64,000 nt of DNA from contig NZ_CP019630.1 in assembly GCF_001999245.1 (NCBI RefSeq), positions 124,001 through 188,000 of the forward strand, in the 5' to 3' direction. Positions 9,209 through 19,534 of this stretch are shown piece by piece; within the stretch, counting starts at the first letter, position 1; each line of letters opens with the position of its first letter. The position numbers were made by a program, and so were the translations under genes. The DNA is from Roseibium algicola (GTDB lineage: Bacteria > Pseudomonadota > Alphaproteobacteria > Rhizobiales > Stappiaceae). Below the pieces are notes generated by a model, which was not told the origin of the DNA, ran no database searches, and saw only the letters and a program-made list of their open reading frames with translations.

Positions 9209-9661
9209 CTAGGCCTTGCGTTCCCAACCGCCGGCTTCGGTCTGCTGCCAGTAAGCGATTTCAAACCCTTCCGCCTTGGCTTCCTTCCAGCGATTGCGCG
9301 CTTCCTGAACAGCCTCGGTATCGTTGCCATCAAACATGTAGATCGCCCGCTTGTAGGCGCTCAGCGGTGGCGGCGCTGCCCTGTCCACCAGGAAGCGCAC
9401 GTCGGCTTCGTTCGGATTATCCTGTTCGGACGTGAGATATATCGGCTGATGTTCGGCGTAACCGTCTGCCTTGGTGCCATGTGGCAGAAAACCGTCGTCG
9501 GTGAAAGTCCACAAATGGGCATCAAGGGCGCTGCATCGCTCCTCGGTTCCCGTTTGCACGACAACTTTCCAATCCCGCTCCAGGCACTTTTGCAGAAGCT
9601 GCGGCAAAGCCATCTCCAGCGGCTTGTGCAAAAGGTGATAGAATACAACTTCAACGCTCAT
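9209..9661 (-). CDS. holC: DNA polymerase III subunit chi
   Basis: A 150-residue HolC-family protein. Chi links the clamp loader (through psi) to single-stranded-DNA-binding protein. The fold is recognisable from VVFYHLLHKPLEMALPQLL at the N-terminus, the ALDAHLWTF and DGFLPHG blocks, and IYMFDGND near the C-terminus. In Rhizobiales holC commonly follows pepA on the same strand. Here pepA lies upstream on the same strand, but about 500 bases away with a terminator and a plus-strand peptide gene between them. Confidence 0.92.
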   Translation of the reverse strand: MSVEVVFYHLLHKPLEMALPQLLQKCLERDWKVVVQTGTEERCSALDAHLWTFTDDGFLPHGTKADGYAEHQPIYLTSEQDNPNEADVRFLVDRAAPPPLSAYKRAIYMFDGNDTEAVQEARNRWKEAKAEGFEIAYWQQTEAGGWERKA

Positions 9662-9940
9662 GCCGGACCCTGTCTAGACACATCCTTGTACCTTCGCTTT
9701 CCGTTTTCCACCGCCATGCCGGAATGTGGTGCAGGCCTGCAACACTTGCCTGTTCAAATTCCCCCGACGGCAAACATGACATGGACAGGCCATAAGACTC
9801 GTATCATTAACCCTTCGAAAATGTCGATTGGCTAGGGTTCGTCCCCGGGGACGATCCAATGATCATTTGATTTGGCCATGGATCAAAAAATTTGGCTGGT
9901 GAGCGGTTTTCCCGAGCCGGCGCAAAAGGGGATTTGGTGA

Positions 9941-10057
9941 ATGCTTGCGCGTGTCGTTGTGTTTTTCGCATTGGTTGCTGTCGTTGCAGGCGCGACACTT
10001 GGCATGGGTCTTCTGGTTGAACCGGCAACGGCCTGCCAGACCTACAAGACCTGCTGA
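9941..10057 (+). CDS. Small membrane-anchored or exported peptide, 38 residues
   Basis: An ATG-initiated 38-codon frame preceded by an AGGGGA ribosome site about nine bases upstream. Residues 5-25 are a continuous hydrophobic segment, followed by VEPATACQTYKTC and the stop. This gives an N-terminal export signal or membrane anchor and a short tail with two cysteines six residues apart. It lies between the convergent-type terminator at 10081 and holC on the opposite strand. I do not recognise a family; the ribosome site, the hydrophobic/Cys-tail design and the terminator argue that it is real. Confidence 0.55.
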   Translation: MLARVVVFFALVAVVAGATLGMGLLVEPATACQTYKTC

Positions 10058-10080
10058 TCCAAGGTCGACAGTCAGTTACG

Positions 10081-10107
10081 AAAAACCCGCCTTCCCGGCA
10101 GGTTTTT
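10081..10107. terminator. Bidirectional hairpin terminator between the 38-residue peptide gene and pepA
   Basis: The arms AAAAACCCGCC and GGCAGGTTTTT enclose a TTCCC loop. The stem has one C-A mismatch when read as plus-strand RNA but a G-U pair when read as minus-strand RNA. A/T runs on both sides give a U tract in either direction. It sits 71 bases beyond the pepA stop and 24 bases beyond the peptide stop. Confidence 0.75.
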
Positions 10108-10177
10108 CTTTGCCCAGCGGCATTCCAGTCCTGGCGCCCTCCACCAGTAGAAAATGCGAAGGGCGCCACGATGGACC

Positions 10178-11677
10178 TCAGCCTTCGTAGTGATCTGCGA
10201 CAAGCTGGTTGAGCAGACGCACGCCATAGCCCGAAGCCCAGCTCTGGCAGATATCGTCCTTCGGAGCGCCGAATGCGGTTCCAGCGATGTCCAGATGCGC
10301 CCAAGGCACGTCATTCGTGAAACGCTGCAGGAACTGGGCAGCGGTGATGGACCCAGCCCAGCGGCCACCGGTGTTCTTGACGTCTGCGTTGGGCGTATCG
10401 ATGATCTTGTCGTATTCCTTCGACAGCGGCAGGCGCCAAAGCGGCTCACCGCTCGACTTGGCAGATGACAACAACTTGTCTGCCAGAGCGTCGTTGTTGG
10501 AAAAGAGACCGGCATTCAGGTTGCCGAGAGCGACAAGCACGGCACCTGTGAGCGTTGCCAGATCGATCATGATCGCCGGTTTGTACTTTTCCTGCGTGTA
10601 CCAAAGCGCGTCGGCAAGAACCAAACGGCCTTCCGCATCGGTATTCAGGATCTCGATCGTGGTTCCGGACATGGCCGTGACGATGTCACCTGGTCGTTGC
10701 GCGTTACCGTCCGGCATGTTTTCGACGAGGCCGATGACACCGATCACGTTTGCCTTGGCCTTGCGCCCCGCGATCGCATGCATGGCGCCGATGACTGCGG
10801 CAGCTCCGCCCATGTCGCCTTTCATATCTTCCATGCCCGCGGCCGGCTTGATGGAGATACCGCCAGTGTCGAACACAACGCCCTTACCGACGAACGCAAC
10901 CGGGGCGTCACCCTTCTTGCCTCCGTTCCAGCGCATCACGGCCAGCTGCGGTGGGCGGGTCGAGCCTTGGGACACGCCAAGCAAAGCAGCCATCTTAAGC
11001 TTCTTCATTTCCTTTTCGCCGAGAACCTCGACTTCGACACCAAGGGCCGTCAGTTCCTTGGCCTTCTCGGCAAACTCCACCGGACCCAGCACATTCGCCG
11101 GTTCGTTCACAAGGTCGCGGGCCAGAATCACGCCGTCGGCAATAGCTTCAGCAGAAGACCAGGCCTTCTTTGATGCCTTGGGATCGGCAACGGCCAAGGT
11201 CACCTTCATGTTCTTGGGTTTGTCATCGTCTTTCTTGGCAGTCTTGTAGGTGTCGAAGGCATAGGCCCGTAGCTTCACGCCCATTGCAAACTCTGCCGCC
11301 AATACACCGGACGGATCTGCATCGCCCGGGACATCCAGAAGCACCGTTGCTGCGTCTGCCTTGGTCTTCTGCAATTCTGCAAACACCGCGCCGCCAAAAG
11401 CCCGCCAATCGTCGCCAGTCAGCTCGCCGGCATCGCCAACGCCGAATACGATCAGCCGGTCGAGACCCGATCCGGCAGGAGCGACCAGATCAAGACTTGC
11501 CTTCTTCTTCCCGGTGAAACCTGCGATACCGGCCGAACGTTGCAAGCCTCCCTCGAGACCCGAGACAACTTCTGCAGCAACCGGCCCGAGGCTAAGGTCG
11601 CTACCGGCCAGGATTACCGCCACCCCACCCTTCGGCGTTTCGGCCTTGGAGAAGTTCAGTTTTGCAAGCTTGGTCAT
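10178..11677 (-). CDS. pepA: Leucyl aminopeptidase (M17 family)
   Basis: A 499-residue M17 aminopeptidase, a cytosolic hexameric two-metal enzyme that removes N-terminal residues from peptides. The C-terminal catalytic domain carries the family signature NTDAEGRL near residue 345. Metal and catalytic residues are visible in [15 protein letters not shown] and in the DMGGAAAV region. The N-terminal macro-like domain is present, so the protein is full length. It diverges from lptF across about 240 bases, an arrangement common in alphaproteobacteria. Confidence 0.97.
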   Translation of the reverse strand: MTKLAKLNFSKAETPKGGVAVILAGSDLSLGPVAAEVVSGLEGGLQRSAGIAGFTGKKKASLDLVAPAGSGLDRLIVFGVGDAGELTGDDWRAFGGAVFAELQKTKADAATVLLDVPGDADPSGVLAAEFAMGVKLRAYAFDTYKTAKKDDDKPKNMKVTLAVADPKASKKAWSSAEAIADGVILARDLVNEPANVLGPVEFAEKAKELTALGVEVEVLGEKEMKKLKMAALLGVSQGSTRPPQLAVMRWNGGKKGDAPVAFVGKGVVFDTGGISIKPAAGMEDMKGDMGGAAAVIGAMHAIAGRKAKANVIGVIGLVENMPDGNAQRPGDIVTAMSGTTIEILNTDAEGRLVLADALWYTQEKYKPAIMIDLATLTGAVLVALGNLNAGLFSNNDALADKLLSSAKSSGEPLWRLPLSKEYDKIIDTPNADVKNTGGRWAGSITAAQFLQRFTNDVPWAHLDIAGTAFGAPKDDICQSWASGYGVRLLNQLVADHYEG

Positions 11678-11914
11678 GCTTCGGTCCCGTTGGTTTTTCT
11701 GGTTGGAGCGGTTGGGCAGTGGAAAGAAAAGGCGCCCTAACCCGTAGATTGTGATTTTCCTGTCAAATCATGGGGTTTCAACAGCTTTTCGGCAAGGGCG
11801 ACAAAAATTAATGTATATTTACCATTCTTATTCATGAGCCATTCACCACATTCCGTGTTATTCGGTCTCAGGCCGATTATCGTCATTTTTGCAGGGACAT
11901 GTACCGGCACCGTT

Positions 11915-13102
11915 ATGAAAACGCTTGAACGTTACATCATCCGCCGGACTGTTTACGCTTTCACCCTCACGATTGCAGCGATGACGGGTGTGGTTTGGGC
12001 AACCCAGGCCTTGCGCCAACTGGACCTGGTGACCTCAAAAGGTCAGACCATCGTCCAGTTCATTGGCATAACCATGCTTGCCCTGCCCTTCCTGATCGTC
12101 ATCGTGGCTCCGTTTGCCCTGATGATCGCGCTGATACTGGTTCTAAACTCCTTGTCCGGCGACAGTGAGCTGATCGTGATCGATGCCAGTGGCGGCTCCA
12201 GGTTCCTTGTCTTGAAACCGGTCATGCTCTTTGCCTTCGTGGTCATGTTGCTGACCGCGAGCATGTCACTTTATGTGGCTCCGACAGGACTGGCTCAGCT
12301 ACGCACCGAGATTACCCGCGTGCGCGCAGACCTTGTTGCCAACATCGTCAAGCCGGGCCGCTTCATCACCGTCGAGGACGGATTGACGTTCCATATCCGC
12401 AACCGTTCAGGCAAGGGCACTCTTGACGGTCTTTTGATGCACGACACCCGTGACCCGGAGACGGCCTTTACCTATCAGGCAGACACCGGGCTGATCGTCG
12501 AAGCTGCCGATCGCACGCTTCTTGTCATGCAGAACGGAACAATTCAGAGACGTCCAAAGCAGCAGGGCGATATTTCGATCGTTCGCTTCCAGTCCTATGC
12601 ATTCGATTTGTCGAACCTTATTCCTGAAGCTGGCGAGCCAGTGTTCAAAGCCAGTGAGCGGACCACCCTTAACCTGATGTCACCAGGCAGGAACGACGAA
12701 TATGCGCTGAAGAATCCGGACAAGTTGGCGCAGGAACTCCACGAACGCTTCAGCCAGCCGCTTTACTGCCTTTCCTTCGGCCTGATCGTGTTCGCGTTTC
12801 TTGGCAAGGCCAGAACGACACGCCAGGGGCGCGGGTTCGCCGTGCTCGGGGCAATCTGTTCCTGTGTCCTGTTGCGGACCACGGGCTTCGGCGTAACCGC
12901 CATTTCCGGTGGTTCCACCGCGCTTCTCAGCCTGCTTTACATTGTTCCCGTTGCGGGCGCGGTGTTCGCCCTCGTCTCCATCTTCCGCGAACAAGGCGGG
13001 TCGCAGCCACGCTGGCTGGTCGATCTGCAACATTCTGTTCAGGACAGGATTGATGCACTGAGTGATCGCTTGAACGGTCGCAAGCCGGGAGGCGTCGCAT
13101 GA
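11915..13102 (+). CDS. lptF: LPS export ABC transporter permease LptF
   Basis: A 395-residue inner-membrane protein of the YjgP/YjgQ family. Three N-terminal transmembrane helices, a large periplasmic beta-jellyroll domain (about residues 100-270) and three C-terminal helices are evident. With LptG and LptB it extracts lipopolysaccharide from the inner membrane. The start at MKTLERYIIRR is chosen because the family begins this way; 27 additional codons upstream are open but not family-like. The stop overlaps the lptG start by four bases (ATGA). Confidence 0.95.
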   Translation: MKTLERYIIRRTVYAFTLTIAAMTGVVWATQALRQLDLVTSKGQTIVQFIGITMLALPFLIVIVAPFALMIALILVLNSLSGDSELIVIDASGGSRFLVLKPVMLFAFVVMLLTASMSLYVAPTGLAQLRTEITRVRADLVANIVKPGRFITVEDGLTFHIRNRSGKGTLDGLLMHDTRDPETAFTYQADTGLIVEAADRTLLVMQNGTIQRRPKQQGDISIVRFQSYAFDLSNLIPEAGEPVFKASERTTLNLMSPGRNDEYALKNPDKLAQELHERFSQPLYCLSFGLIVFAFLGKARTTRQGRGFAVLGAICSCVLLRTTGFGVTAISGGSTALLSLLYIVPVAGAVFALVSIFREQGGSQPRWLVDLQHSVQDRIDALSDRLNGRKPGGVA

Positions 13103-14193
13103 TCCTTGGACGGACCCTGTCGCTGTATTTTTCAGGGCGTTTCCTGAAGGCTATCCTCGGTCTCTTCCTGTTTGCCGCCGTCCTGATCTATCTGTTCGAC
13201 GTCCTGGAACTGGTTAGACGTGGTGGTGACCGCGAAGGATTTTCCGTCCTGCGCGTTGCCATGATCTCGGCCTTGCGGGTGCCTCTGCTGCTGGAACAGG
13301 TTATTCCCTTCACCGTCCTGTTCGGTGCAATTGCTGCCTTCGTGACGCTGAGCCGAGGCCTGGAACTGGTCGTGGCACGGGCTTCCGGCATCTCGGTCTG
13401 GCAGTTTTCTCTTCCCGCCATCCTTGTCGGGATCGTTCTCGGTATCCTGTCCATTACTGTCTACAATCCTGCGGCTGTCTGGTTTCAGCAGAAATCGGAC
13501 GAGGCAGCTGCCGGTTTGTTCGGCTCGGAACAAAGTTTCCTTCTGCAGTCCTCGAACGACGTCTGGGTTCGGCAGGACGGCCTGGACGGAGAATCGGTGT
13601 TGCTTGCCAAGCAATTGCTGGAAGGCGGCACGCTGCTGCAGGGCGTCACCATTTTCACGTTCGACAAGGACGGTACCTTCCGCGAGCGGATCGAAGCTGA
13701 CGAAGCGCGGCTCGGAGACCAGATCTGGTACCTGGACAATGCCATCGTCTACACGACCGAACAGGATCCACAGCCTTACGGGCAATATCAGATCAGCACA
13801 TTCCTGACTGCGACTGAAGTTCGTGAAAGCATCGGATCCCCCGAATCGATTTCGTTCTGGAATCTGCCTCGTTTCATCGAACTGGCCAGAAACGCTGGGT
13901 TACCTGCCTATCGCTACAATTTGCAGTATCAGACTCTCCTCGCCCGCCCGCTTCTTTTGGTCGCTATGATTTTGATCGCAGCGGCGGTTTCCCTTAAAGT
14001 TTCGAGGTTTGGCGGTTTGGGAAGTATGATTCTGGGTGGAATCCTTTCCGGGTTCGTGCTTTACGTTCTAACCGAACTTGCCAAGGACTTCGGGGGTGCG
14101 GGTATTGTCCCTCCCTTGGTGGCGGCCTGGGCGCCGGGAATATTTGGAGTACTCATGGGTTTGACAATTCTCTTGAATCAGGAAGACGGGTAA
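13099..14193 (+). CDS. lptG: LPS export ABC transporter permease LptG
   Basis: A 364-residue partner of LptF with the same layout: helices at about 10-110, a periplasmic domain at about 125-270 (DVWVRQDG region) and C-terminal helices. It forms the LptB2FG extractor in the inner membrane. It overlaps lptF by four bases, and lptD follows after only four bases, so lptF-lptG-lptD is a tight transcriptional unit covering both the inner- and outer-membrane ends of the LPS pathway. Confidence 0.95.
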   Translation: MILGRTLSLYFSGRFLKAILGLFLFAAVLIYLFDVLELVRRGGDREGFSVLRVAMISALRVPLLLEQVIPFTVLFGAIAAFVTLSRGLELVVARASGISVWQFSLPAILVGIVLGILSITVYNPAAVWFQQKSDEAAAGLFGSEQSFLLQSSNDVWVRQDGLDGESVLLAKQLLEGGTLLQGVTIFTFDKDGTFRERIEADEARLGDQIWYLDNAIVYTTEQDPQPYGQYQISTFLTATEVRESIGSPESISFWNLPRFIELARNAGLPAYRYNLQYQTLLARPLLLVAMILIAAAVSLKVSRFGGLGSMILGGILSGFVLYVLTELAKDFGGAGIVPPLVAAWAPGIFGVLMGLTILLNQEDG

Positions 14194-14197
14194 AGCG

Positions 14198-16573
14198 ATG
14201 ACTTTTCCGGTTTTTCTGACAACAGAGACTTGGGCCAAAAAAGGCAGACTGTTGGCTGCGGCGAGCTTGTGCGCCATTGCAGCAACCCTTTGCCATGGGT
14301 ACGGATCACCCGCCGCGGCACAGGACCTGACAGCAGGTCTGGCCGGTCAAGTCGATCCCGATGCCGAACTCCTGCTTGAATCAAGTGAGATCACCTACGA
14401 TTTCGACCGCGATCTCATCGTCGCGACCGGAGATGTGCAGGTCTACTACGACGGCAGCACCGTGCAGGCGCATCAGGTTGTCTTCGACCGCAAGAGCCAG
14501 CAGCTCAAGGCGTCGGGCAATGTGATCTTCATCGAATCCAACGGCAATGTCGTGCGCACGGAAGAAATGGTCCTGTCCGAGGACTTTTCAGAAGGCTTCG
14601 CACGTGCCCTTCAGATCGACACGACGCGGCGCACACGCTTCCTGGCCGAGCAAGCCCGGCGCGAAGGCAACAACATCACGACCATCGATAACGGCGTCTA
14701 TACGGTCTACACCAAACCGACCACCCCGCCGGACAAGCCGCCGCTCTGGCGCGTGCGGGCCGAGAAGATCATCCACAATCAGCAGGAAAAGATCATCCGG
14801 TTCGAGAACGCAGCCTTCGAGGTCTACGGTCAGCCGATTGCCTACCTGCCCTATCTGTCGATGCCGGATCCGTCCGTCACCCGAAAGTCCGGTTTCCTGA
14901 TGCCCAGCGGCATTGTGTCCGACAAACTCGGGTATGGCGTAAGCGTTCCCTATTACTGGGCGCTCAGCCCCTATTACGATGTGACGACCATTCTGACGCC
15001 GCTCACCAAGCAGGGCGTGTTCGGCGATGTCGAATATCGTCATCGGTTTGCCGCTGGCGAAGTGAGTGTTTCTGCGGCTGGCCTGTTTCAGGCACAGCCG
15101 AGCAATTTCACGACGGACCGCGCTGACGATCGCTGGCGCGGTGCGGTCAATTCGACCGCCTCCTTCAGCATAGCGCGCGACTGGACCCTCGGCTGGAACC
15201 TGACCTACAAGAGTGACCGTCAGTTCTTCAAGGACTACTCGTTCACCAGTTTTGGCGACAACGGCGAGACCTCCACGATCTATCTGGAAGGCAAGACCGA
15301 CCGTAACGCGCTGTCTGTCAAAGCCTATGCGTATCAGATCTCCCAGGAGGACTATACGGACAGCCAGTTCAACGCCAATGGCTTCTCTCCGGTCGGCAGC
15401 TCCCTGCAGGACAAGCAGCCGCTCGTTCTGCCTGTGATCGACTATGACTATGTGTTCGCGGATCCGATCCTCGCCGGTGAGTTGGCACTGACTGCCAACT
15501 TCACCTCGCTGACACGCGATGAAACGGATGCTTTCTCCATTGATGGCGGCACAACCGCGAAATTCCGTGGTATCGACGGCACCTTCTCGCGCGTATCCGT
15601 CAAGGGGAACTGGCGCCGCACATTCATCGATCCGCTTGGACAGTCGTTCACGCCGTTTGCCTATATGCGCGGTGACCTGTTCTTTCTGGCCTCACCCGAT
15701 TCTGATGTGACCGCTCTCACTGGCGAAAGTTTCGTCGGCCGTGCAATGCCCGCAATCGGCCTGGAATACCGCTATCCGTTCATTGCAACCTTCAACGGCG
15801 GCAACCAGATCCTGGAGCCTGTCGCCCAGGTTGTGGCCCGTCCGAACGAGCAGCGGATCGGCGAACTGCCGAACGACGACGCGCAAAGCATCGTCTTTGA
15901 TACGACGACCCTGTTCGACTACGACAAGTTCTCGGGCTTTGACCGCGCCGAAGGCGGCACACGTCTTAACGTCGGCCTGAACTACAAGCTGCAACTGGAC
16001 AGTGGCTACTATGTCAGCGGCCTGTTCGGCAGGTCCTATCAGCTTGCCGGCGACAACTCCTATGCCATTCCGGACATACTCGGTGCGACGCAGGATTCCG
16101 GTCTGGAAACTTCCTTGTCCGATTACGTCGGCAGCCTCTATCTGGACACGCAATACGGTGTGAAGGTCGGCGCCCAGGCCCGGCTCGACAAGGAAGATTT
16201 CACCGTGAACCGGATACAGGCACAGGCCAGCGGTATCTACGGCCCGGTCGTATCTTCCCTTGCCTATGCGTTCCTGAACGCTCAGCCGGATGTCGGGATC
16301 GATGATCCGCGCGAGGAACTGCTAGGCTCCGCAAGCCTTCGCCTTGAGGAAAACTGGCGCATTTTCGGCTCCATGCGATACGATCTGCAAAACAGCAACA
16401 TCGTGCAGGACGGTCTCGGGATCGGTTATGACGACGAAGGTTTTTCGCTGTCCGTCACCTATGCTGAAGACCGCAGCCGCAACGATGGCGATGACGTCAA
16501 CCGGACGCTTTATTTCCGCATCGGGTTGAGGACCATCGGCACGACACAGGTTTCAAGCGGCGCTCTCAACTAG
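14198..16573 (+). CDS. lptD: LPS assembly outer-membrane protein LptD
   Basis: A 791-residue outer-membrane protein. The signal peptide ends around GSPAAAQ (residue 42). Next comes an OstA/LptA-like beta-jellyroll (about residues 58-190; DVQVYYDGSTVQAH, ASGNVIFIESNG), then a long beta-barrel rich in aromatic strands. It inserts LPS into the outer leaflet with LptE. No cysteine occurs in the mature part, so the interdomain disulphides known for E. coli LptD cannot form; see the findings. It is cotranscribed with lptFG, and a hairpin follows at 16595. Confidence 0.95.
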   Translation: MTFPVFLTTETWAKKGRLLAAASLCAIAATLCHGYGSPAAAQDLTAGLAGQVDPDAELLLESSEITYDFDRDLIVATGDVQVYYDGSTVQAHQVVFDRKSQQLKASGNVIFIESNGNVVRTEEMVLSEDFSEGFARALQIDTTRRTRFLAEQARREGNNITTIDNGVYTVYTKPTTPPDKPPLWRVRAEKIIHNQQEKIIRFENAAFEVYGQPIAYLPYLSMPDPSVTRKSGFLMPSGIVSDKLGYGVSVPYYWALSPYYDVTTILTPLTKQGVFGDVEYRHRFAAGEVSVSAAGLFQAQPSNFTTDRADDRWRGAVNSTASFSIARDWTLGWNLTYKSDRQFFKDYSFTSFGDNGETSTIYLEGKTDRNALSVKAYAYQISQEDYTDSQFNANGFSPVGSSLQDKQPLVLPVIDYDYVFADPILAGELALTANFTSLTRDETDAFSIDGGTTAKFRGIDGTFSRVSVKGNWRRTFIDPLGQSFTPFAYMRGDLFFLASPDSDVTALTGESFVGRAMPAIGLEYRYPFIATFNGGNQILEPVAQVVARPNEQRIGELPNDDAQSIVFDTTTLFDYDKFSGFDRAEGGTRLNVGLNYKLQLDSGYYVSGLFGRSYQLAGDNSYAIPDILGATQDSGLETSLSDYVGSLYLDTQYGVKVGAQARLDKEDFTVNRIQAQASGIYGPVVSSLAYAFLNAQPDVGIDDPREELLGSASLRLEENWRIFGSMRYDLQNSNIVQDGLGIGYDDEGFSLSVTYAEDRSRNDGDDVNRTLYFRIGLRTIGTTQVSSGALN

Positions 16574-16594
16574 GCCATCTGACTGACCGTAGGT

Positions 16595-16624
16595 CATCAT
16601 GCCGCCATGAAAAAAGGCATGATG
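16595..16624 (+). terminator. Hairpin between lptD and surA (attenuator or weak terminator)
   Basis: The arms CATCATGCC and GGCATGATG pair perfectly over a 12-base loop, starting 22 bases beyond the lptD stop. There is no U tract, so it may be an mRNA-stabilising or attenuating stem rather than a full terminator. Confidence 0.5.
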
Positions 16625-16721
16625 CGTGGAACCTTTGAAATTTCGGGCATGATATGCGAAACATCATGTCATAAAACAACGAACTTCGGTTTGGCCTCAA
16701 GCCAGCACGGATGGTTATTCA

Positions 16722-17642
16722 ATGCGACTTCGTATCGTTCCGGTATTCTTTGGACTAGCTTTGATCCTGGCAGCGCCGCTGGCAACGCCTTCACATGCAG
16801 CGATCAAGATCATCGTCAACGATGTGCCGATTACCGACTACGACATCAGCCAACGCGCCCGGCTGATTACAATGACACAGCGCAAGTCCGCATCCATCGC
16901 CAAAAAACAGGCGGAAGAAGAACTGGTCGACGACCAGGTCAAACTTGCCGAAGCCGAGCGTGTCGGCGTTGACGTCAGCCAGTCGGATGTCGACAACGCT
17001 TTCAACAACATTGCCCGCAATGTGAAGATGTCTCCGGCCCAGCTTTCCAAGGCGCTTCGCAGTGGCGGTGTTCAGCCGGATACCTTGAAGGAGCGCCTCA
17101 AGGCGCAGCTTGCCTGGAACCAGGTGTTGCGGTCCCGTTTCAGTGGCCGGATCGAAGTGGATGAATCCGACGTGATCGCGGCCCTGAAGAAGACCGATGA
17201 GGAAGACCGTCAGAAGTCCGTGGAATATGACCTCAAAAGGGTCATTGTCGTGGTACCGAAGAACTCTTCCGGTGGCTTCAAGTCCAAGCGCAAGAACGAG
17301 AGCAACCAGATCCGGGCTGCTTTCAACGGCTGCGATGAATCCGGCGCCATTCTCGGCAAATACAGCGAAGTGGTTGTGCAGCCTATCGGACGCCGGCTCG
17401 AAACCGAGCTTCCGGAAAACATGCGCGCCGAAATCGAAAAAATGACACCGGGCAAGTTGACGAAACCGTCCACCACGCCCGTCGGTTACGAAATGATCGC
17501 GGTTTGCGGAAAACGCGAAATCGCCTCGGACATAGCCGTTCGCACGGAACTTGAAAACGAGCTGCGACAGAAGGAAGGCGAAAGCCAGTCCCGTCGGTAT
17601 CTCCTGGAAATCCGCCGTCGTTCCACCATCATTTATCGCTGA
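16722..17642 (+). CDS. surA: SurA-like periplasmic chaperone / peptidyl-prolyl isomerase
   Basis: A 306-residue exported protein with signal peptide at residues 1-26 (ATPSHAA). The N-terminal SurA domain starts at IKIIVNDVPITDYDISQRA. The C-terminal third (PIGRRLETELPENMRAEI, PVGYEMIAVCGKR) resembles a single degenerate parvulin domain. E. coli SurA has two parvulin domains and 428 residues, so this is a short alphaproteobacterial form. It probably escorts outer-membrane proteins such as LptD, and it lies directly downstream of lptD, the classical lptD-surA-pdxA-rsmA order. Confidence 0.88.
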   Translation: MRLRIVPVFFGLALILAAPLATPSHAAIKIIVNDVPITDYDISQRARLITMTQRKSASIAKKQAEEELVDDQVKLAEAERVGVDVSQSDVDNAFNNIARNVKMSPAQLSKALRSGGVQPDTLKERLKAQLAWNQVLRSRFSGRIEVDESDVIAALKKTDEEDRQKSVEYDLKRVIVVVPKNSSGGFKSKRKNESNQIRAAFNGCDESGAILGKYSEVVVQPIGRRLETELPENMRAEIEKMTPGKLTKPSTTPVGYEMIAVCGKREIASDIAVRTELENELRQKEGESQSRRYLLEIRRRSTIIYR

Positions 17643-17648
17643 TCCTAC

Positions 17649-18668
17649 ATGCGCTCCAACCAGAAGCCGATCGCCGTCAGTATGGGAGAACCTGCCGGGA
17701 TCGGCCCGGACCTGGCTCTGATTGCATGGGCTAATCGCAAAGCGCTCGGATTGCCGCCATTCTACATTCGCGGTGACGAAGCCCTGCTGCAGGAACGGGC
17801 ACAGAAAATGGGCCTGAACGCGCGGCTCAGGCTGGTGGCGCAGGACGAAGCCGTTGCGACTTTCACCAAAGCTTTGCCTGTTGTACAGACCGGGCCGGCC
17901 CTACTCGACCAGCCGGGTGTGGAAGCACCTGAAACGGCAGCTTCCGTTGTTGCTGCTATTGAAGGGTGTGTCGACGATATAAAGTCCGGCCATGCCTGCG
18001 CCCTCGTGACCAGTCCGATCAACAAGGCTGCGCTTTACCGAACCGGCTTCGCCTTCCCCGGCCATACGGAATATCTCGGCTCCCTTGCAGAGATGCACTG
18101 GCCCGGAGAACCGGCAAAACCCGTGATGATGATTGCCGGACCGGAGTTGATGGTGGTTCCGGTCACCATTCACATTCCAATTCGCGATGTTCCGACATCT
18201 CTAACGACTGAACTTATCGTTGAGACTGCGGAAATTACCGCACGCGACCTCAAGACCAGGTTTGGCTACACGTCGCCACGATTGGCGATTTGCGGGCTGA
18301 ACCCTCATGCGGGTGAAAACGGCTCGATGGGAACAGAAGACCGCGACATTATCGAGCCAGCCATTTCTCGCCTGCGAGCGATGGGCATCGAGGCGACAGG
18401 TCCGCATCCAGCCGACACTCTGTTTCACCCGCCCGCACGGCAGCATTATGACTGCGTGCTTGGCATGTACCACGATCAGGTGTTGATACCGGCGAAGACC
18501 ATCGGTTTCGACGAGAGCGTCAATGTCACGCTAGGTCTGCCTTTCGTGCGCACCTCTCCCGACCATGGCACGGCATACAACCTGGCTGGAACCGGCACCG
18601 CCCGGGTCGACAGTTTCGCTGCGTCCTTGCGCATGGCGGATGTGCTTGCCAACCCCGAGCGGTTCTAG
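17649..18668 (+). CDS. pdxA: 4-hydroxythreonine-4-phosphate dehydrogenase
   Basis: A 339-residue PdxA. It oxidises 4-phosphohydroxy-L-threonine in the DXP-dependent pyridoxal 5'-phosphate pathway, with NAD and a divalent metal. Family landmarks are [12 protein letters not shown] at the N-terminus, the metal-site histidine in [19 protein letters not shown], and the MYHDQVLIP block. The start is seven bases after the surA stop, so the genes are cotranscribed. Confidence 0.97.
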   Translation: MRSNQKPIAVSMGEPAGIGPDLALIAWANRKALGLPPFYIRGDEALLQERAQKMGLNARLRLVAQDEAVATFTKALPVVQTGPALLDQPGVEAPETAASVVAAIEGCVDDIKSGHACALVTSPINKAALYRTGFAFPGHTEYLGSLAEMHWPGEPAKPVMMIAGPELMVVPVTIHIPIRDVPTSLTTELIVETAEITARDLKTRFGYTSPRLAICGLNPHAGENGSMGTEDRDIIEPAISRLRAMGIEATGPHPADTLFHPPARQHYDCVLGMYHDQVLIPAKTIGFDESVNVTLGLPFVRTSPDHGTAYNLAGTGTARVDSFAASLRMADVLANPERF

Positions 18669-18682
18669 GGCGACAGCGATCA

Positions 18683-19534
18683 ATGGCTCAGATAGACGAC
18701 CTGCCCCCGTTGCGCGACGTCATCGCCGCTCATGGTCTCAATGCGAAAAAGTCACTGGGACAGAACTTCCTTCTCGATCTCAATCTCACCTCTCGCATCG
18801 CCCGATCTGCCGGCAGTCTTGAAGATTGCACCGTTCTGGAAGTCGGCCCTGGTCCCGGTGGGCTGACACGTGCCCTTCTGGCCGCCGGAGCGAAGCGGGT
18901 GATCGCGATTGAAAAGGACAGCCGCTGCCTGCCGGCTCTTGCCGAAATCTCGGCACACTATCCAGGGCGCCTGGAAGTCATCGAAGGCGATGCCCTTGAA
19001 ATCGATCCGGTGGCTCTGACTGGAGGAGACAAGGTCCGCATTGCCGCGAACTTGCCTTACAACGTTGGCACCCAGCTGCTTATCAATTGGATCACGACAC
19101 CGCAGTGGCCGCCATTCTGGTCGTCGCTGACGCTGATGTTCCAGAAGGAAGTCGGTGAACGGATCAGCGCGCCCCCCGCGTCCAAGGCCTATGGCAGGCT
19201 TGCAGTTCTGGCAGGCTGGCGCTGCAAGGGCGGGATCCTGTTCGACATCAGCCCAAAGGCGTTCACGCCGCCCCCGAAAGTGACGTCGGCTGTGGTTCAT
19301 CTGACGCCAAATCCTTCGCCCCTGCCCTGCGACCTGAAAGCCCTTGAAAAGATTACCGCTGCGGCCTTTGGCCAGAGACGCAAGATGCTGCGTGCCAGCC
19401 TCAGGTCACTGACACCGGACGCAGAAGACCTCGTCACGAAGGCCGGGTTGAAGCCGACGGCCCGTGCCGAAGAAATCGACATCGCAGGGTTCGTTGAACT
19501 TGCCAACACGTTCAGGGCCGCTCAGGCAGTTTGA
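18683..19534 (+). CDS. rsmA: 16S rRNA dimethyladenosine transferase
   Basis: A 283-residue RsmA/KsgA. It dimethylates two adjacent adenosines in helix 45 of 16S rRNA late in small-subunit assembly. The SAM-binding motif is [12 protein letters not shown] and the catalytic motif IV is NLPYNV. The N-terminal [10 protein letters not shown] is family-typical. It is the last gene of the lptF-to-rsmA unit. Its last 23 bases overlap the convergent small gene at 19512. Confidence 0.97.
   Translation: MAQIDDLPPLRDVIAAHGLNAKKSLGQNFLLDLNLTSRIARSAGSLEDCTVLEVGPGPGGLTRALLAAGAKRVIAIEKDSRCLPALAEISAHYPGRLEVIEGDALEIDPVALTGGDKVRIAANLPYNVGTQLLINWITTPQWPPFWSSLTLMFQKEVGERISAPPASKAYGRLAVLAGWRCKGGILFDISPKAFTPPPKVTSAVVHLTPNPSPLPCDLKALEKITAAAFGQRRKMLRASLRSLTPDAEDLVTKAGLKPTARAEEIDIAGFVELANTFRAAQAV

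Noticed and set aside
9836..9860. Possible tRNA T-arm-like GGGTTCGTCCCC
   Set aside because: No acceptor, D or anticodon arms can be folded around it; no tRNA was found in the window.
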